64,000 bases of DNA from Victivallis vadensis (GTDB taxonomy: Bacteria; Verrucomicrobiota; Lentisphaeria; Victivallales; Victivallaceae). The notes below the pieces were generated by a model. The model had not been told where the DNA came from. It was given only the letters and a program-made list of their open reading frames with translations, and made no database searches. The DNA lies in assembly GCF_003096415.1 (NCBI RefSeq), contig NZ_QEKH01000003.1:174387-238386 (forward strand), in the 5' to 3' direction. Made by a program: the position numbers and the translations under genes. How positions within the stretch are numbered: the stretch's first letter is position 1; each line of letters begins with the position of its first letter. Shown here piece by piece: positions 17,484-23,321 of this stretch.

Positions 17484-17505
17484 GTTGAAAGTATAAAGTT
17501 GAAAG
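17484..17505. repeat. GTTGAAAG pair, left flank of four-helix-bundle insert
   Basis: Two copies of GTTGAAAG (17484-17491 and 17498-17505), 14 bp apart. They are the inverse of the CTTTCAAC copies at 17879-17907 on the other side of the gene. Confidence 0.7.
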
Positions 17506-17533
17506 TGTAAAGTAGTCGAAAACGGAGAGAACG

Positions 17534-17878
17534 ATGAAATCTTTTGAAGAATTAACCGTATGGAAACGCAGTTGCCGGATGACCGTTGAACTTTACAAGT
17601 CATTACGTTCCTGCAACGACTGCGGACTGAAAGGTCAGATGACACGGGCAGCGGTTTCCATCCCATCCAATATCGCGGAAGGAGCGGAACGGCGAACCCA
17701 TAAAGAATTCATCAACTTTCTTGCTATTGCCAAAGGCAGCGCGGCGGAACTTCGTACCCAGATTTACATTGCTTCCGAAGTTGGAATCATGACACGGGAG
17801 GATTGCCGGAAATTCACAGAAGAACTCAAAGAAATATCCCGTATGCTGCAAGGATTGATTGCCTCGCTTTCGTCCTGA
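17534..17878 (+). CDS. Four-helix-bundle protein (S23/IVP family)
   Basis: 114 residues beginning MKSFEELTVWKRSCRMTVEL. The Y-K-S-L-R start, the LKGQMTRAAVSIPSNIAEGA motif and the ELRTQIYIASEVG helix identify the four-helix-bundle/23S rRNA intervening-sequence protein family (TIGR02436-like), related in fold to the Avd accessory proteins of diversity-generating retroelements. The molecular role of the family is not settled. The gene lies against the direction of the head operon, between the two terminase genes. It is bracketed by inverted GTTGAAAG/CTTTCAAC repeats, so it looks like a small mobile cargo unit. The ribosome site is GGAGAG. Confidence 0.85.
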   Translation: MKSFEELTVWKRSCRMTVELYKSLRSCNDCGLKGQMTRAAVSIPSNIAEGAERRTHKEFINFLAIAKGSAAELRTQIYIASEVGIMTREDCRKFTEELKEISRMLQGLIASLSS

Positions 17879-17907
17879 CTTTCAACTTTCATCTTTCAAC
17901 TTTCAAC
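17879..17907. repeat. CTTTCAAC triplet, right flank of four-helix-bundle insert
   Basis: Three copies of CTTTCAAC (17879-17886, 17893-17900, 17900-17907), inverted relative to the left flank. The stop codon of the small terminase gene lies inside them. Confidence 0.7.
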
Positions 17908-18519
17908 TCCAAATTTCCGGTCCATCGCGTCGGCGACCCTGCCGGAGTCGACGCCGGGAATCAGTTTCTCCAGTTCCGAGAGCTGTTTTTCCTTCTCCGC
18001 GAGCTTCGCTTCCAGCTCCGCTTCGCGGGAGCGGTGTTCGGCCTCGGCGGCTTCCCGGAGACGTTTGAGTTCTTCGAGTTGCCGGGAGAGCCGGGCGTTC
18101 CGCTCGTCGCTGTCCGCCGCCTTGATCCGGGTGACCGCGGTTGCGAGTTTCAACAATTCCGCCGGATCGCCGGAACCTTTTTCCGCCAGTTCCCGCAACT
18201 GTTCCAGCAGCGCCATCTGCGCCATGTCCGCGACGCTGCCGATGCCGGCGGTGTCGCGCAGTGCCTCCGCCGCCCAGCGGGCGTTGCCGATGCGCTGTTC
18301 GGTTTCCTCGCGCCGGCGGCGGTACTCCTGATAGTCGTCGCTCCGCCAGGCGGCGGTCAGCGTGTTGCCGTGCAGCCGGTAGCCGGTACGGCGGATGCTT
18401 TCGGCCACCTCCGGGTCGGCGACGATCTCCGCGCCGGTCCGTCCCTCGTAATGGAGCTGGTAGACCCGGCGGCGGATTTCCGGCGGATGATACGTGAGAT
18501 TGCTTCGCGGTCCGCCCAT
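17896..18519 (-). CDS. Mu gp27-like terminase small subunit (DUF3486-like)
   Basis: 207 residues. The N-terminus (LTYHPPEIRRRVYQLHYEGR, then AEIVADPEVAESI) forms the DNA-binding helix-turn-helix region. A long Glu/Arg coiled coil occupies residues 110-185 (LLEQLRELAEKGSGDP, AEAEHRSREAELEAKLAEKE). Together with the neighbouring large subunit it recognises and starts packaging of phage DNA. The last residues (KFGVES) and stop come from the CTTTCAAC repeats that flank the four-helix insert, so the natural C-terminus may have been altered by that insertion. Confidence 0.7.
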   Translation of the reverse strand: MGGPRSNLTYHPPEIRRRVYQLHYEGRTGAEIVADPEVAESIRRTGYRLHGNTLTAAWRSDDYQEYRRRREETEQRIGNARWAAEALRDTAGIGSVADMAQMALLEQLRELAEKGSGDPAELLKLATAVTRIKAADSDERNARLSRQLEELKRLREAAEAEHRSREAELEAKLAEKEKQLSELEKLIPGVDSGRVADAMDRKFGVES

Positions 18520-18523
18520 GCCG

Positions 18524-18811
18524 TCACCCCATCGCTTTGACGCCGTGAATGAACGGGTCTGCCGCGCCCGGCCGGTATTCGGCCTGGGCCGCGCCCTTTT
18601 CGGTCAGCCGCAGGTATTTGCCGGATGAACCCGGCAGCGGTTCGAGATAGCCGTGTTTTTCCAGTTCGCGCCACTCGCGCAGCACGGCTTCCGGTTCGGC
18701 CCCGAAGAGTTCCGAATGGCGCAGCGCCCGCTCCAGCGTCGTCGGTCCGTAGGAGTCGCGCACGGCGATCAGAATCGCCTGACGCAGAATAAAAACGATT
18801 TCAGTTTCCAC
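18524..18811 (-). CDS. Small winged-helix-like prophage protein (gp26-position)
   Basis: 95 residues. I place the start at the GTG at 18811, because GGGAGGA lies six bases before it and the upstream gene ends at 18801. The longer frame begins with no ribosome site. The sequence VETEIVFILRQAILIAVRDS and the tail HGYLEPLPGSSGKYLRLTEKG look like a winged-helix unit with a beta-hairpin wing. It sits at the place of Mu gp26, between gp25- and gp27-like genes. The DNA-binding role is inferred from the predicted fold. Confidence 0.6.
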   Translation of the reverse strand: METEIVFILRQAILIAVRDSYGPTTLERALRHSELFGAEPEAVLREWRELEKHGYLEPLPGSSGKYLRLTEKGAAQAEYRPGAADPFIHGVKAMG

Positions 18812-19211
18812 GATGTATCCTCCCATTGGTGATGTGCTTTTGCACTGCCTCATTGATGTTGGCCAGCCAGACTTTGTCGGCGGAAACTTCTCTCATAAGC
18901 TCCGCGTGGCCGGCGGCGCAGTTCTTGTCGATCCGGGCGATCTGCAGCGCGTTCTCACGCTGCAGACTGGAGTTCTCTTTCAGGGCCTCCGCCAGATGCT
19001 TCAACTGCAGCGCGACTTCGCCCGGCTTGTCCTCCTTCAAATGGGTTTCCACCTGCTTTTCCAGCCGGGAAAACCGTTCTTTTTCCAACCGTTCCAACCG
19101 TTCTTCGAGCCGGTCCTGCCGGGCGAAAAAGCGTTTGAGAAAAAACATAAAAACGCCTCCCGCCCCGCCTGTTCCCACCAGCCCGCCCGTCAATCCCGCC
19201 CAAAAATCCAT
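18801..19211 (-). CDS. Mu gp25-like membrane coiled-coil protein (DUF2730-like)
   Basis: 136 residues. One N-terminal glycine-rich membrane segment (FWAGLTGGLVGTGGAGGVFMFF) is followed by basic residues and a long Glu/Arg/Leu coiled coil (RLEERLERLEKERFSRLEK). This is the layout of gp25/DUF2730 proteins that open the Mu head cluster. A holin-like or membrane-tethering role is possible. GGAGGCGAC precedes the ATG. A strong terminator for the same strand lies just upstream (19248-19286), so this gene probably begins a separate transcript. Confidence 0.65.
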   Translation of the reverse strand: MDFWAGLTGGLVGTGGAGGVFMFFLKRFFARQDRLEERLERLEKERFSRLEKQVETHLKEDKPGEVALQLKHLAEALKENSSLQRENALQIARIDKNCAAGHAELMREVSADKVWLANINEAVQKHITNGRIHRGN

Positions 19212-19247
19212 GTCGCCTCCGTTGCGAGGGGGTTAAACTTGCCTGCG

Positions 19248-19286
19248 AAAAAAAAGCCGCGGAGCGGTGAGCGACACCGACGCGGC
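19248..19286 (-). terminator. Rho-independent terminator, leftward
   Basis: On the minus strand GCCGCG pairs with CGCGGC and GGTG with CACC, followed by eight T residues. It would end leftward transcripts that start to the right of 19290, before the head operon. Confidence 0.75.
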
Positions 19287-19660
19287 CTGGCCCCACAACG
19301 GGGCCGATCCTTTATACCCCGAAGGGATGTCTGAAAGGTTCGTAAAATGGCGCTCCCGGCAGCGGTCGACCCGTGATCAGCGGAACCCTGCAAACCGCCC
19401 GTTGTCGCGCACCGGACGTGCCTCTCTCTGCCACAGGAGCATAAATATTTCTCCGATTCGCCCGGAGAAAACCCCGTAATCGGGGCTGCGTTCGGTCATG
19501 GTTTTTGCCGGTTGGCCGACAGAGCCCGGCGGTGATTGCGATAAAAGGAGCCGGGCGACGCGGAGAGAACGCCGCCCGGCGGGAAAACCGGGACAACCAC
19601 GACCCGGAGAAGGAGGAAAGGCCCCTCTATATATGGGGCCAAAAGGCCGTTTTTATTCAC
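19287..19660 (-). other. Gene-free, hairpin-rich stretch; possible structured RNA
   Basis: No convincing gene. Local hairpins tile the region: GGCCCC 19289-19294 with GGGGCC 19300-19305; TTTCTCCG 19448-19455 with CGGAGAAA 19463-19470; CCCCG 19472-19476 with CGGGG 19481-19485; CCGGGCG and CGCCCGG near 19550-19580; GGCCCC 19620-19625 with GGGGCC 19635-19640. A terminator closes it on the minus strand. A leftward non-coding transcript of about 350-400 nt is one explanation. Confidence 0.35.
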
Positions 19661-19672
19661 AAAAACAGATTT

Positions 19673-19698
19673 TTAATATTCAACTTGTTGAATATTAA
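19673..19698. promoter_or_regulatory. 26-bp perfect inverted repeat, likely operator
   Basis: TTAATATTCAAC and GTTGAATATTAA (12-bp arms) are separated by TT. It lies in an AT-rich stretch between the leftward head operon and the rightward gene at 19852, with no T-run typical of a terminator. An operator for a phage regulator is likely. Confidence 0.6.
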
Positions 19699-19751
19699 TA
19701 TAATAGGCTGTAACACGGTTCCGGCATGAAGTAATCATAAAAAATCAAATT

Positions 19752-19800
19752 TGCTACATAAGCAGCATTGACTTTTTTTCAAAAAGTTGCTACATAGTAA
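19752..19800 (+). promoter_or_regulatory. Promoter-like sequence with direct repeats upstream of 19852 gene
   Basis: TTGACT at about 19768, a 17-bp spacer and TACATA form a weak sigma-70-type pair. The sequence TTGCTACATA occurs twice (near 19752 and overlapping the -10), suggesting a regulator binding directly at the promoter. Confidence 0.4.
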
Positions 19801-19807
19801 AGACGCA

Positions 19808-19840
19808 TCGGACCGGTCGGACAGGTCCGACAAGTCTGAC
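19808..19840. repeat. TCCGAC 9-bp tandem repeat tract
   Basis: Four units directly ahead of the ribosome site of the gene at 19852. Confidence 0.85.
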
Positions 19841-19851
19841 AGGAGGCAAGC

Positions 19852-20163
19852 ATGAAATTACGAATCGGGCCGGAGCTGCGGCGGCAGCTCGCTATTGTTA
19901 AACTGCACGGCTTCAGCGCCGCTGACGCGGTCAACTGCGCGGCGCGCCGGTGGGAGCGTTACGGAAAGCCGGAATTGGGCGAGGTCGAAACCGGAACCAC
20001 CTACGGCGGAACCGTCGCCACGGTCGATCCGCCGGCCGGCATGGATGCGGGCGCGGTCCGGCGGCTGCTGGCCTGGTATTTCGGGAACTGGCCGGCCCGG
20101 CCGCCCCGGTACCGGTTCGATCCCGGCAAGCTCGTGCCGGGGAAAGATTACAAGGTGGTCTGA
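19852..20163 (+). CDS. Hypothetical prophage protein
   Basis: 103 residues starting MKLRIGPELRRQLAIVKLHG, with AGGAGG at the usual distance. The N-terminus is basic and helical. The second half contains WYFGNWPARPPRYRFDPGKL. It has no membrane segment and no recognised family. It lies alone on the plus strand between the hairpin-rich region and a convergent four-helix-bundle gene whose end is only 3 nt away. A promoter-like sequence with direct repeats lies upstream, so it may be separately regulated. Confidence 0.6.
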   Translation: MKLRIGPELRRQLAIVKLHGFSAADAVNCAARRWERYGKPELGEVETGTTYGGTVATVDPPAGMDAGAVRRLLAWYFGNWPARPPRYRFDPGKLVPGKDYKVV

Positions 20164-20166
20164 TGG

Positions 20167-20754
20167 TCAGCCTTTGCCGTCCCGATGCTCGCGGCGAACG
20201 CGATAGAGCCGTTCGGTGAAGCCGCCCTCATGCTCAAAATCGGCGGCAAGGCGGGCAATCTGGCGGTTGAGCAGATAGGTTTCCTGGTTGATCAGAACGA
20301 TCATGGTGTTGGCGGCGACCTCGGCTTTTTTGTCTGACTTGTCCGACCGGTCCGACTGGTCCGACATCAGAAGGCCCATGAGTTTGCGCAATTGAGCGAG
20401 GTTCTCGGGACGGGCCTGCCGCACTGCGAGCGCCTTCGGGCTGTCGGAAAGCCACTCCGGCAACTTGCGCTGCCTCAGAAACGCCTGATAATCGAAGAGC
20501 AGCTCTTCCTGGCTGGCCTTGGCGACGTTGGTGAGTTTGAGCTCGGTCTTTTTGCTGGTGGCGGCGGCCTCGGAACCTTCGACGATGTTCGCAACGCCGG
20601 AACGGGCCGCCTGGACCATCTGGTCGTGCGTCCGGTCGCGTCGGTCGATGTAGCGGGCGCAAAACGCCGCCGTCGCGTCATAGATCAGCACGCCCAGCCG
20701 GTAGGTGATCAGCCGTCGGTAGCCGCCGTGTTTCGGAATCAATGGCTCGGACAC
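20167..20754 (-). CDS. Four-helix-bundle protein with suffix domain
   Basis: 195 residues from a GTG at 20754, which follows AAAGGGGA. The longer frame only adds SDWSDRSDLSG encoded by a repeat tract. The opening PLIPKHGGYRRLITYRLG, the RTHDQMVQAARSGVANIVEG motif and TSKKTELKLTNVAKASQEEL match the four-helix-bundle family that carries a suffix domain. This is the second member of the superfamily in this prophage. Codons for SDQSDRSDKSDKK come from an in-frame TCCGAC repeat (20332-20365) that joins the two halves of the protein. The function of the family is unknown. Confidence 0.8.
   Translation of the reverse strand: MSEPLIPKHGGYRRLITYRLGVLIYDATAAFCARYIDRRDRTHDQMVQAARSGVANIVEGSEAAATSKKTELKLTNVAKASQEELLFDYQAFLRQRKLPEWLSDSPKALAVRQARPENLAQLRKLMGLLMSDQSDRSDKSDKKAEVAANTMIVLINQETYLLNRQIARLAADFEHEGGFTERLYRVRREHRDGKG
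20332..20365. repeat. In-frame TCCGAC repeat inside four-helix-bundle gene
   Basis: Four units at 9-bp spacing, read as Ser-Asp-(Gln/Arg/Lys) triplets. Confidence 0.8.
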
Positions 20755-20770
20755 TATTTTCCCCTTTCCG

Positions 20771-20803
20771 CCGGACAAGTCTGACCGGTCCGACCAGTCC
20801 GAC
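20771..20803. repeat. TCCGAC 9-bp tandem repeat tract
   Basis: Four units between the zinc-ribbon gene and the four-helix-bundle gene. Confidence 0.85.
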
Positions 20804-20804
20804 C

Positions 20805-21020
20805 TCACAAGCAGGAAAATCTGGCGATGATTGCCACAATCACGCCGAGAATGACCAGCCCGGCGAGAATTACGCCGATCAGATGGACAGGGTCTTTCAG
20901 ATTGATCGCTCCGGCCGGCTTTGTCATTTTGGCGTTGATAACTTCACCGCAGCCGGGACAAGTCGCCGCGTTGCTGGAGACCTGCTTCCCGCAAGTCGGG
21001 CATTTGATTAAAGTTGCCAT
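20805..21020 (-). CDS. Zinc-ribbon membrane protein
   Basis: 71 residues. The N-terminus has a rubredoxin-like zinc ribbon (CPTCGKQVSSNAATCPGCGE) with two C-x-x-C pairs. One membrane segment near the C-terminus (LIGVILAGLVILGVIVAIIA) follows. Small zinc-ribbon/TM proteins of this kind are common in bacteria and phages and have no known job. The start has GGAGGAGGG upstream. It is flanked by TCCGAC tracts on both sides and is next to the repressor on the same strand, so it may be lysogen-expressed. Confidence 0.7.
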   Translation of the reverse strand: MATLIKCPTCGKQVSSNAATCPGCGEVINAKMTKPAGAINLKDPVHLIGVILAGLVILGVIVAIIARFSCL

Positions 21021-21060
21021 GTCGATTTACCCTCCTCCGTTTTTTAAGTTCAATTTCTCT

Positions 21061-21094
21061 GTCAGACCAGTCCGACAAGTCCGACCGGTCCGAC
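21061..21094. repeat. TCCGAC 9-bp tandem repeat tract
   Basis: Four units between the repressor gene and the zinc-ribbon gene. This is the rightmost tract found. Confidence 0.85.
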
Positions 21095-21106
21095 TAATCC
21101 ACCCTC

Positions 21107-21472
21107 TCACGAAACCTGACTCCCGGCCACTTTTTTAGCCGGCTGCGGTTCCTCCCGCAGTTTATCGCCGAAATGCGCCGCAAGCAAAGCCAGACAGCGC
21201 GCTCGATCCCGTGGCCCCAGAGAATCAAAAATCTCCAGCAGTTCATCCCGCATCGGCTCTTCGTCAAAAGTATCGCTTCCCCAGAAGTCAATCGCCATAT
21301 CGGGGAAGAGTTTTATCAAAGTCGATACCGTCATGTTTCCAATGGAATATCGCCCACTAAAATAGCCGGCTATCGTACTTTGGGGTATTCCAATTTGCTT
21401 GGCTAAGCATTGTTGTGTCCCCGCACGACGATACGCTTCCCAAAGTGCATCGGAGAAATTTTGTTCTGTCAT
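21107..21472 (-). CDS. XRE-family repressor, likely lysogeny (c-type) repressor
   Basis: 121 residues. A helix-turn-helix is clear at residues 18-50 (CLAKQIGIPQSTIAGYFSGR). The rest is a short helical oligomerisation tail with EELLEIFDSLGPRDRARCLA-like helices. It is divergent from the Cro/Ner-like gene at 21595, and the gap holds three evenly spaced operator-like sites. That is the standard layout of a phage immunity switch. It probably represses the rightward early promoter and sets its own level. No peptidase (LexA-type) domain is present, so release would not be by self-cleavage. Confidence 0.8.
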   Translation of the reverse strand: MTEQNFSDALWEAYRRAGTQQCLAKQIGIPQSTIAGYFSGRYSIGNMTVSTLIKLFPDMAIDFWGSDTFDEEPMRDELLEIFDSLGPRDRARCLALLAAHFGDKLREEPQPAKKVAGSQVS

Positions 21473-21525
21473 AATTTACGCCTTTTTTCGTAAACTATAT
21501 CAAAAAACATGAAAATTCAAGAAAA

Positions 21526-21583
21526 AAGCGTAAGTACGCTTGAAATAAACGTAATCTCGCTTATTTTAAGCGTAGATACACTT
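21526..21583. promoter_or_regulatory. Three 16-bp operator-like sites at 21-bp spacing
   Basis: AAGCGTAAGTACGCTT (21526-21541, perfect palindrome), AAACGTAATCTCGCTT (21547-21562) and AAGCGTAGATACACTT (21568-21583) start exactly 21 bp apart, two helical turns. A related inverted pair TTTACG/CGTAAA lies at 21475-21494. They occupy the gap between the divergent repressor and Cro-like genes. Confidence 0.75.
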
Positions 21584-21594
21584 AGGAGGCCATA

Positions 21595-21801
21595 ATGACA
21601 AAACTTAGAAACCTGAGAATCAAAAGCAAATTGACTCTCCGGGAAATTGGGGAAAGGGCCGGGGTAACACCACAGACCGTACATGATGCTGAGGTTCGCG
21701 GCGTGCGCACCCCACGCACAGCGATGAAGTTCGCAGTAGCTTTTCCCGGCCATACCTGGCACGATTTACTGGAAGAACCGGAAACAACGGTATCACATTG
21801 A
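21595..21801 (+). CDS. Cro/Ner-like XRE-family regulator
   Basis: 68 residues starting MTKLRNLRIKSKLTLREIGE, with AGGAGGC six bases upstream. The helix-turn-helix is at residues 14-36 (LREIGERAGVTPQTVHDAEV). The short length and first position in the rightward early transcript fit a Cro- or Ner-type antirepressor that binds the same operators as the neighbouring repressor and turns down early transcription. It has no further domain. Confidence 0.78.
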   Translation: MTKLRNLRIKSKLTLREIGERAGVTPQTVHDAEVRGVRTPRTAMKFAVAFPGHTWHDLLEEPETTVSH

Positions 21802-21889
21802 ACTGCAACCCGCTCGACCTCATCGAGCTTTAACAACCACCCTCCGCCGCCCGTCGGGCTATGGAGGACAAGCAAAGGAGAATTGAAAC

Positions 21890-22255
21890 ATGGACATCAA
21901 TCAGAACGACACCCCGCTTACCCAACTCGAACGCGCCAAAGCGGAGGGCTGTATGGTCGCGCTCGGCATCATGGAGGCGTATCTCGACCGCGCGGTGCGT
22001 ATTCTGCAGGAAGTTTCCTGCCCGGAGGCCATCCCCGGTTTGAAACGGGCCACGAACAAACTGTTTCAGGAATTGGCGGAAAATGCTCTGACGGCTTCTG
22101 CGGAAACCATGGGAATTGTCCGCCGAAACAATACCACGGTCAACACCGAGGAAGCCGTTAAGATCGGAATCGGCATGACTCTGAAAGTCAGTGCGTTCCG
22201 TGCGTTTCTGGCACAACTTCAGGTTGTATCTCCTTTCGCGCAGGAGGGCCGGTAA
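21890..22255 (+). CDS. Hypothetical early prophage protein
   Basis: 121 residues starting MDINQNDTPLTQLERAKAEG, behind AAAGGAG. The product is helical, with LGIMEAYLDRAVRILQEVS and a later EAVKIGIGMTLKVSAFRAFL. No membrane segment or known motif is recognised. It is the second gene of the rightward early transcript. The next start lies 3 nt after its stop, so the two are probably coupled. No function is proposed. Confidence 0.6.
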   Translation: MDINQNDTPLTQLERAKAEGCMVALGIMEAYLDRAVRILQEVSCPEAIPGLKRATNKLFQELAENALTASAETMGIVRRNNTTVNTEEAVKIGIGMTLKVSAFRAFLAQLQVVSPFAQEGR

Positions 22256-22257
22256 TC

Positions 22258-22818
22258 ATGGAAAAAATAATCCGCGACCTGCGTAAATTACAGAAACGGT
22301 TGCCGAACCGCCGTGACGTCAATGTGATCGAGCGGGCAATCCGGGAACTCAATCAATCTCTTCCAGACCGTTGCATGTCCGCATCAGTACATCACACGCC
22401 AGCAGGTAAGCGCCGGCCGCATTTTCCCGGTAGCCGCCGCTCAGCGGAACGGCACGCCAGTCAAGGGCCTCATACAGGTTTGTCGCCATATTTAACGCGC
22501 CGATGGCCAACGCCGCCAAATCCGCCGCGTCATGAACCGGCAACGCCGTCAGAGCTCGCTTTTGCATCGCGGGTGTTTTGCGCAGAAATGCGGCGACTTC
22601 TTCGCGCCGCCTCACCAGCTCCGTCAGGCGTGTCGGCAACGTGTCGATACGCTCGTAAACACCCTCGGCAAACTCCTCAGTCGGCAAAGCGGATTGAATT
22701 TGACTGCGGAACGAACGGAATTCCCGGATATAACCTGAATTGCTCATTGAGTCTCTCCCTTTCTGTGACTGACTTCAATTTAGCACCCGAAACCATGAAA
22801 TGCAAGGAGGATCGCTAA
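22258..22818 (+). CDS. Early prophage ORF with normal start but doubtful C-terminus
   Basis: The ATG at 22258 has a good GGAGGG site and follows the previous stop by 2 nt. The first 38 residues (MEKIIRDLRKLQKRLPNRRD onward) look like a real helical protein. Past about 22372 the frame turns Pro/Arg/His-rich and is antisense to a better-looking minus-strand gene. I read this as an early gene whose 3' part was replaced when the minus-strand gene was inserted. If translated, the tail is probably non-native. Confidence 0.35.
   Translation: MEKIIRDLRKLQKRLPNRRDVNVIERAIRELNQSLPDRCMSASVHHTPAGKRRPHFPGSRRSAERHASQGPHTGLSPYLTRRWPTPPNPPRHEPATPSELAFASRVFCAEMRRLLRAASPAPSGVSATCRYARKHPRQTPQSAKRIEFDCGTNGIPGYNLNCSLSLSLSVTDFNLAPETMKCKEDR
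22349..22747 (-). CDS. Hypothetical helical protein inserted against the early operon
   Basis: 132 residues starting MSNSGYIREFRSFRSQIQSA, behind AAAGGGAGA. Amino-acid composition is normal and helical: ERIDTLPTRLTELVRRREEV and DAADLAALAIGALNMATNLY. It overlaps the plus-strand frame from 22258 for its whole length. It is the only minus-strand gene in the early region, so it is a probable cargo gene expressed independently. No family is recognised. Confidence 0.6.
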   Translation of the reverse strand: MSNSGYIREFRSFRSQIQSALPTEEFAEGVYERIDTLPTRLTELVRRREEVAAFLRKTPAMQKRALTALPVHDAADLAALAIGALNMATNLYEALDWRAVPLSGGYRENAAGAYLLACDVLMRTCNGLEEID

Positions 22819-22819
22819 T

Positions 22820-22972
22820 ATGCCTATGTATGATATCATCCTGCTGTCCGTGCCGTTTGTGTTGGCGGGGCTGGCCCTGCTGATTCATGGGATTAACCTG
22901 GGACTGATCCTGCTGCAGCGGCGCCGCTGCAACGCCTGCCGCCGGATGGCTTGCAAGTGGAGGGTTCGCTGA
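22820..22972 (+). CDS. Small membrane protein (50 aa)
   Basis: An ATG at 22820 follows AAGGAGG. The 50-residue product starts MPMYDIILLSVPFVLAGLAL and has one or two membrane segments, followed by a Cys/Arg-rich tail (RRRCNACRRMACKWRVR) that would stay in the cytoplasm. Its stop overlaps the next start (TGATG at 22970-22974), so the two genes are translated together. The Cys pairs could bind a metal. Function unknown. Confidence 0.6.
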   Translation: MPMYDIILLSVPFVLAGLALLIHGINLGLILLQRRRCNACRRMACKWRVR

Positions 22973-23319
22973 TGCGTCGTACTGCTGCACAAATGACCGC
23001 GCCGCTGCCGATGGCGCTGCCGCGCGCCTGTCGGCGGCTCTCCAAGTTCGAGCGTTCGCTGCTCTGCCGGGCGATCGATATCGCGTGGGGCTGTCAGCAG
23101 ACTCCGCTGGCGGCCGCGGAATATGTGACGCTGATCGAAATTCAAGGCAAGCTCAATGCCGCGATCGGCGTCAAATCGCAGTTTTCGGACTGCGAAAAGC
23201 GGCTGCTCTGTCGCATGATCGACGTCATCTGGAAGCGCCCGGTTGCACCGCTGCGCGCCTCCGACCTGACCATGCTGGCTGGGATTCAGGGCCGGCTCGA
23301 ACTGCGAGGGGGCTGCTGA
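22972..23319 (+). CDS. Hypothetical early prophage protein with internal repeat
   Basis: 115 residues from the ATG at 22972 that overlaps the preceding stop. It contains two similar halves: FERSLLCRAIDIAWGCQQTP...YVTLIEIQGKLN and CEKRLLCRMIDVIWKRPVAP...LTMLAGIQGRLE. The shared pattern is L-L-C-R-x-I-D, then I-Q-G-x-L, a clear internal duplication. The unit is helical, about 40 residues. No family or function is recognised. Confidence 0.6.
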   Translation: MRRTAAQMTAPLPMALPRACRRLSKFERSLLCRAIDIAWGCQQTPLAAAEYVTLIEIQGKLNAAIGVKSQFSDCEKRLLCRMIDVIWKRPVAPLRASDLTMLAGIQGRLELRGGC

Positions 23320-23321
23320 CC

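Noticed and set aside
17534..17878. Diversity-generating retroelement accessory (Avd)
   Set aside because: The fold is related, but no reverse transcriptase, template repeat or variable repeat is present nearby.
19377..19499. 40-residue minus-strand ORF (MTERSPDYG start) in the hairpin-rich stretch
   Set aside because: No ribosome site, and most of it lies within the hairpins; not enough support for a gene.
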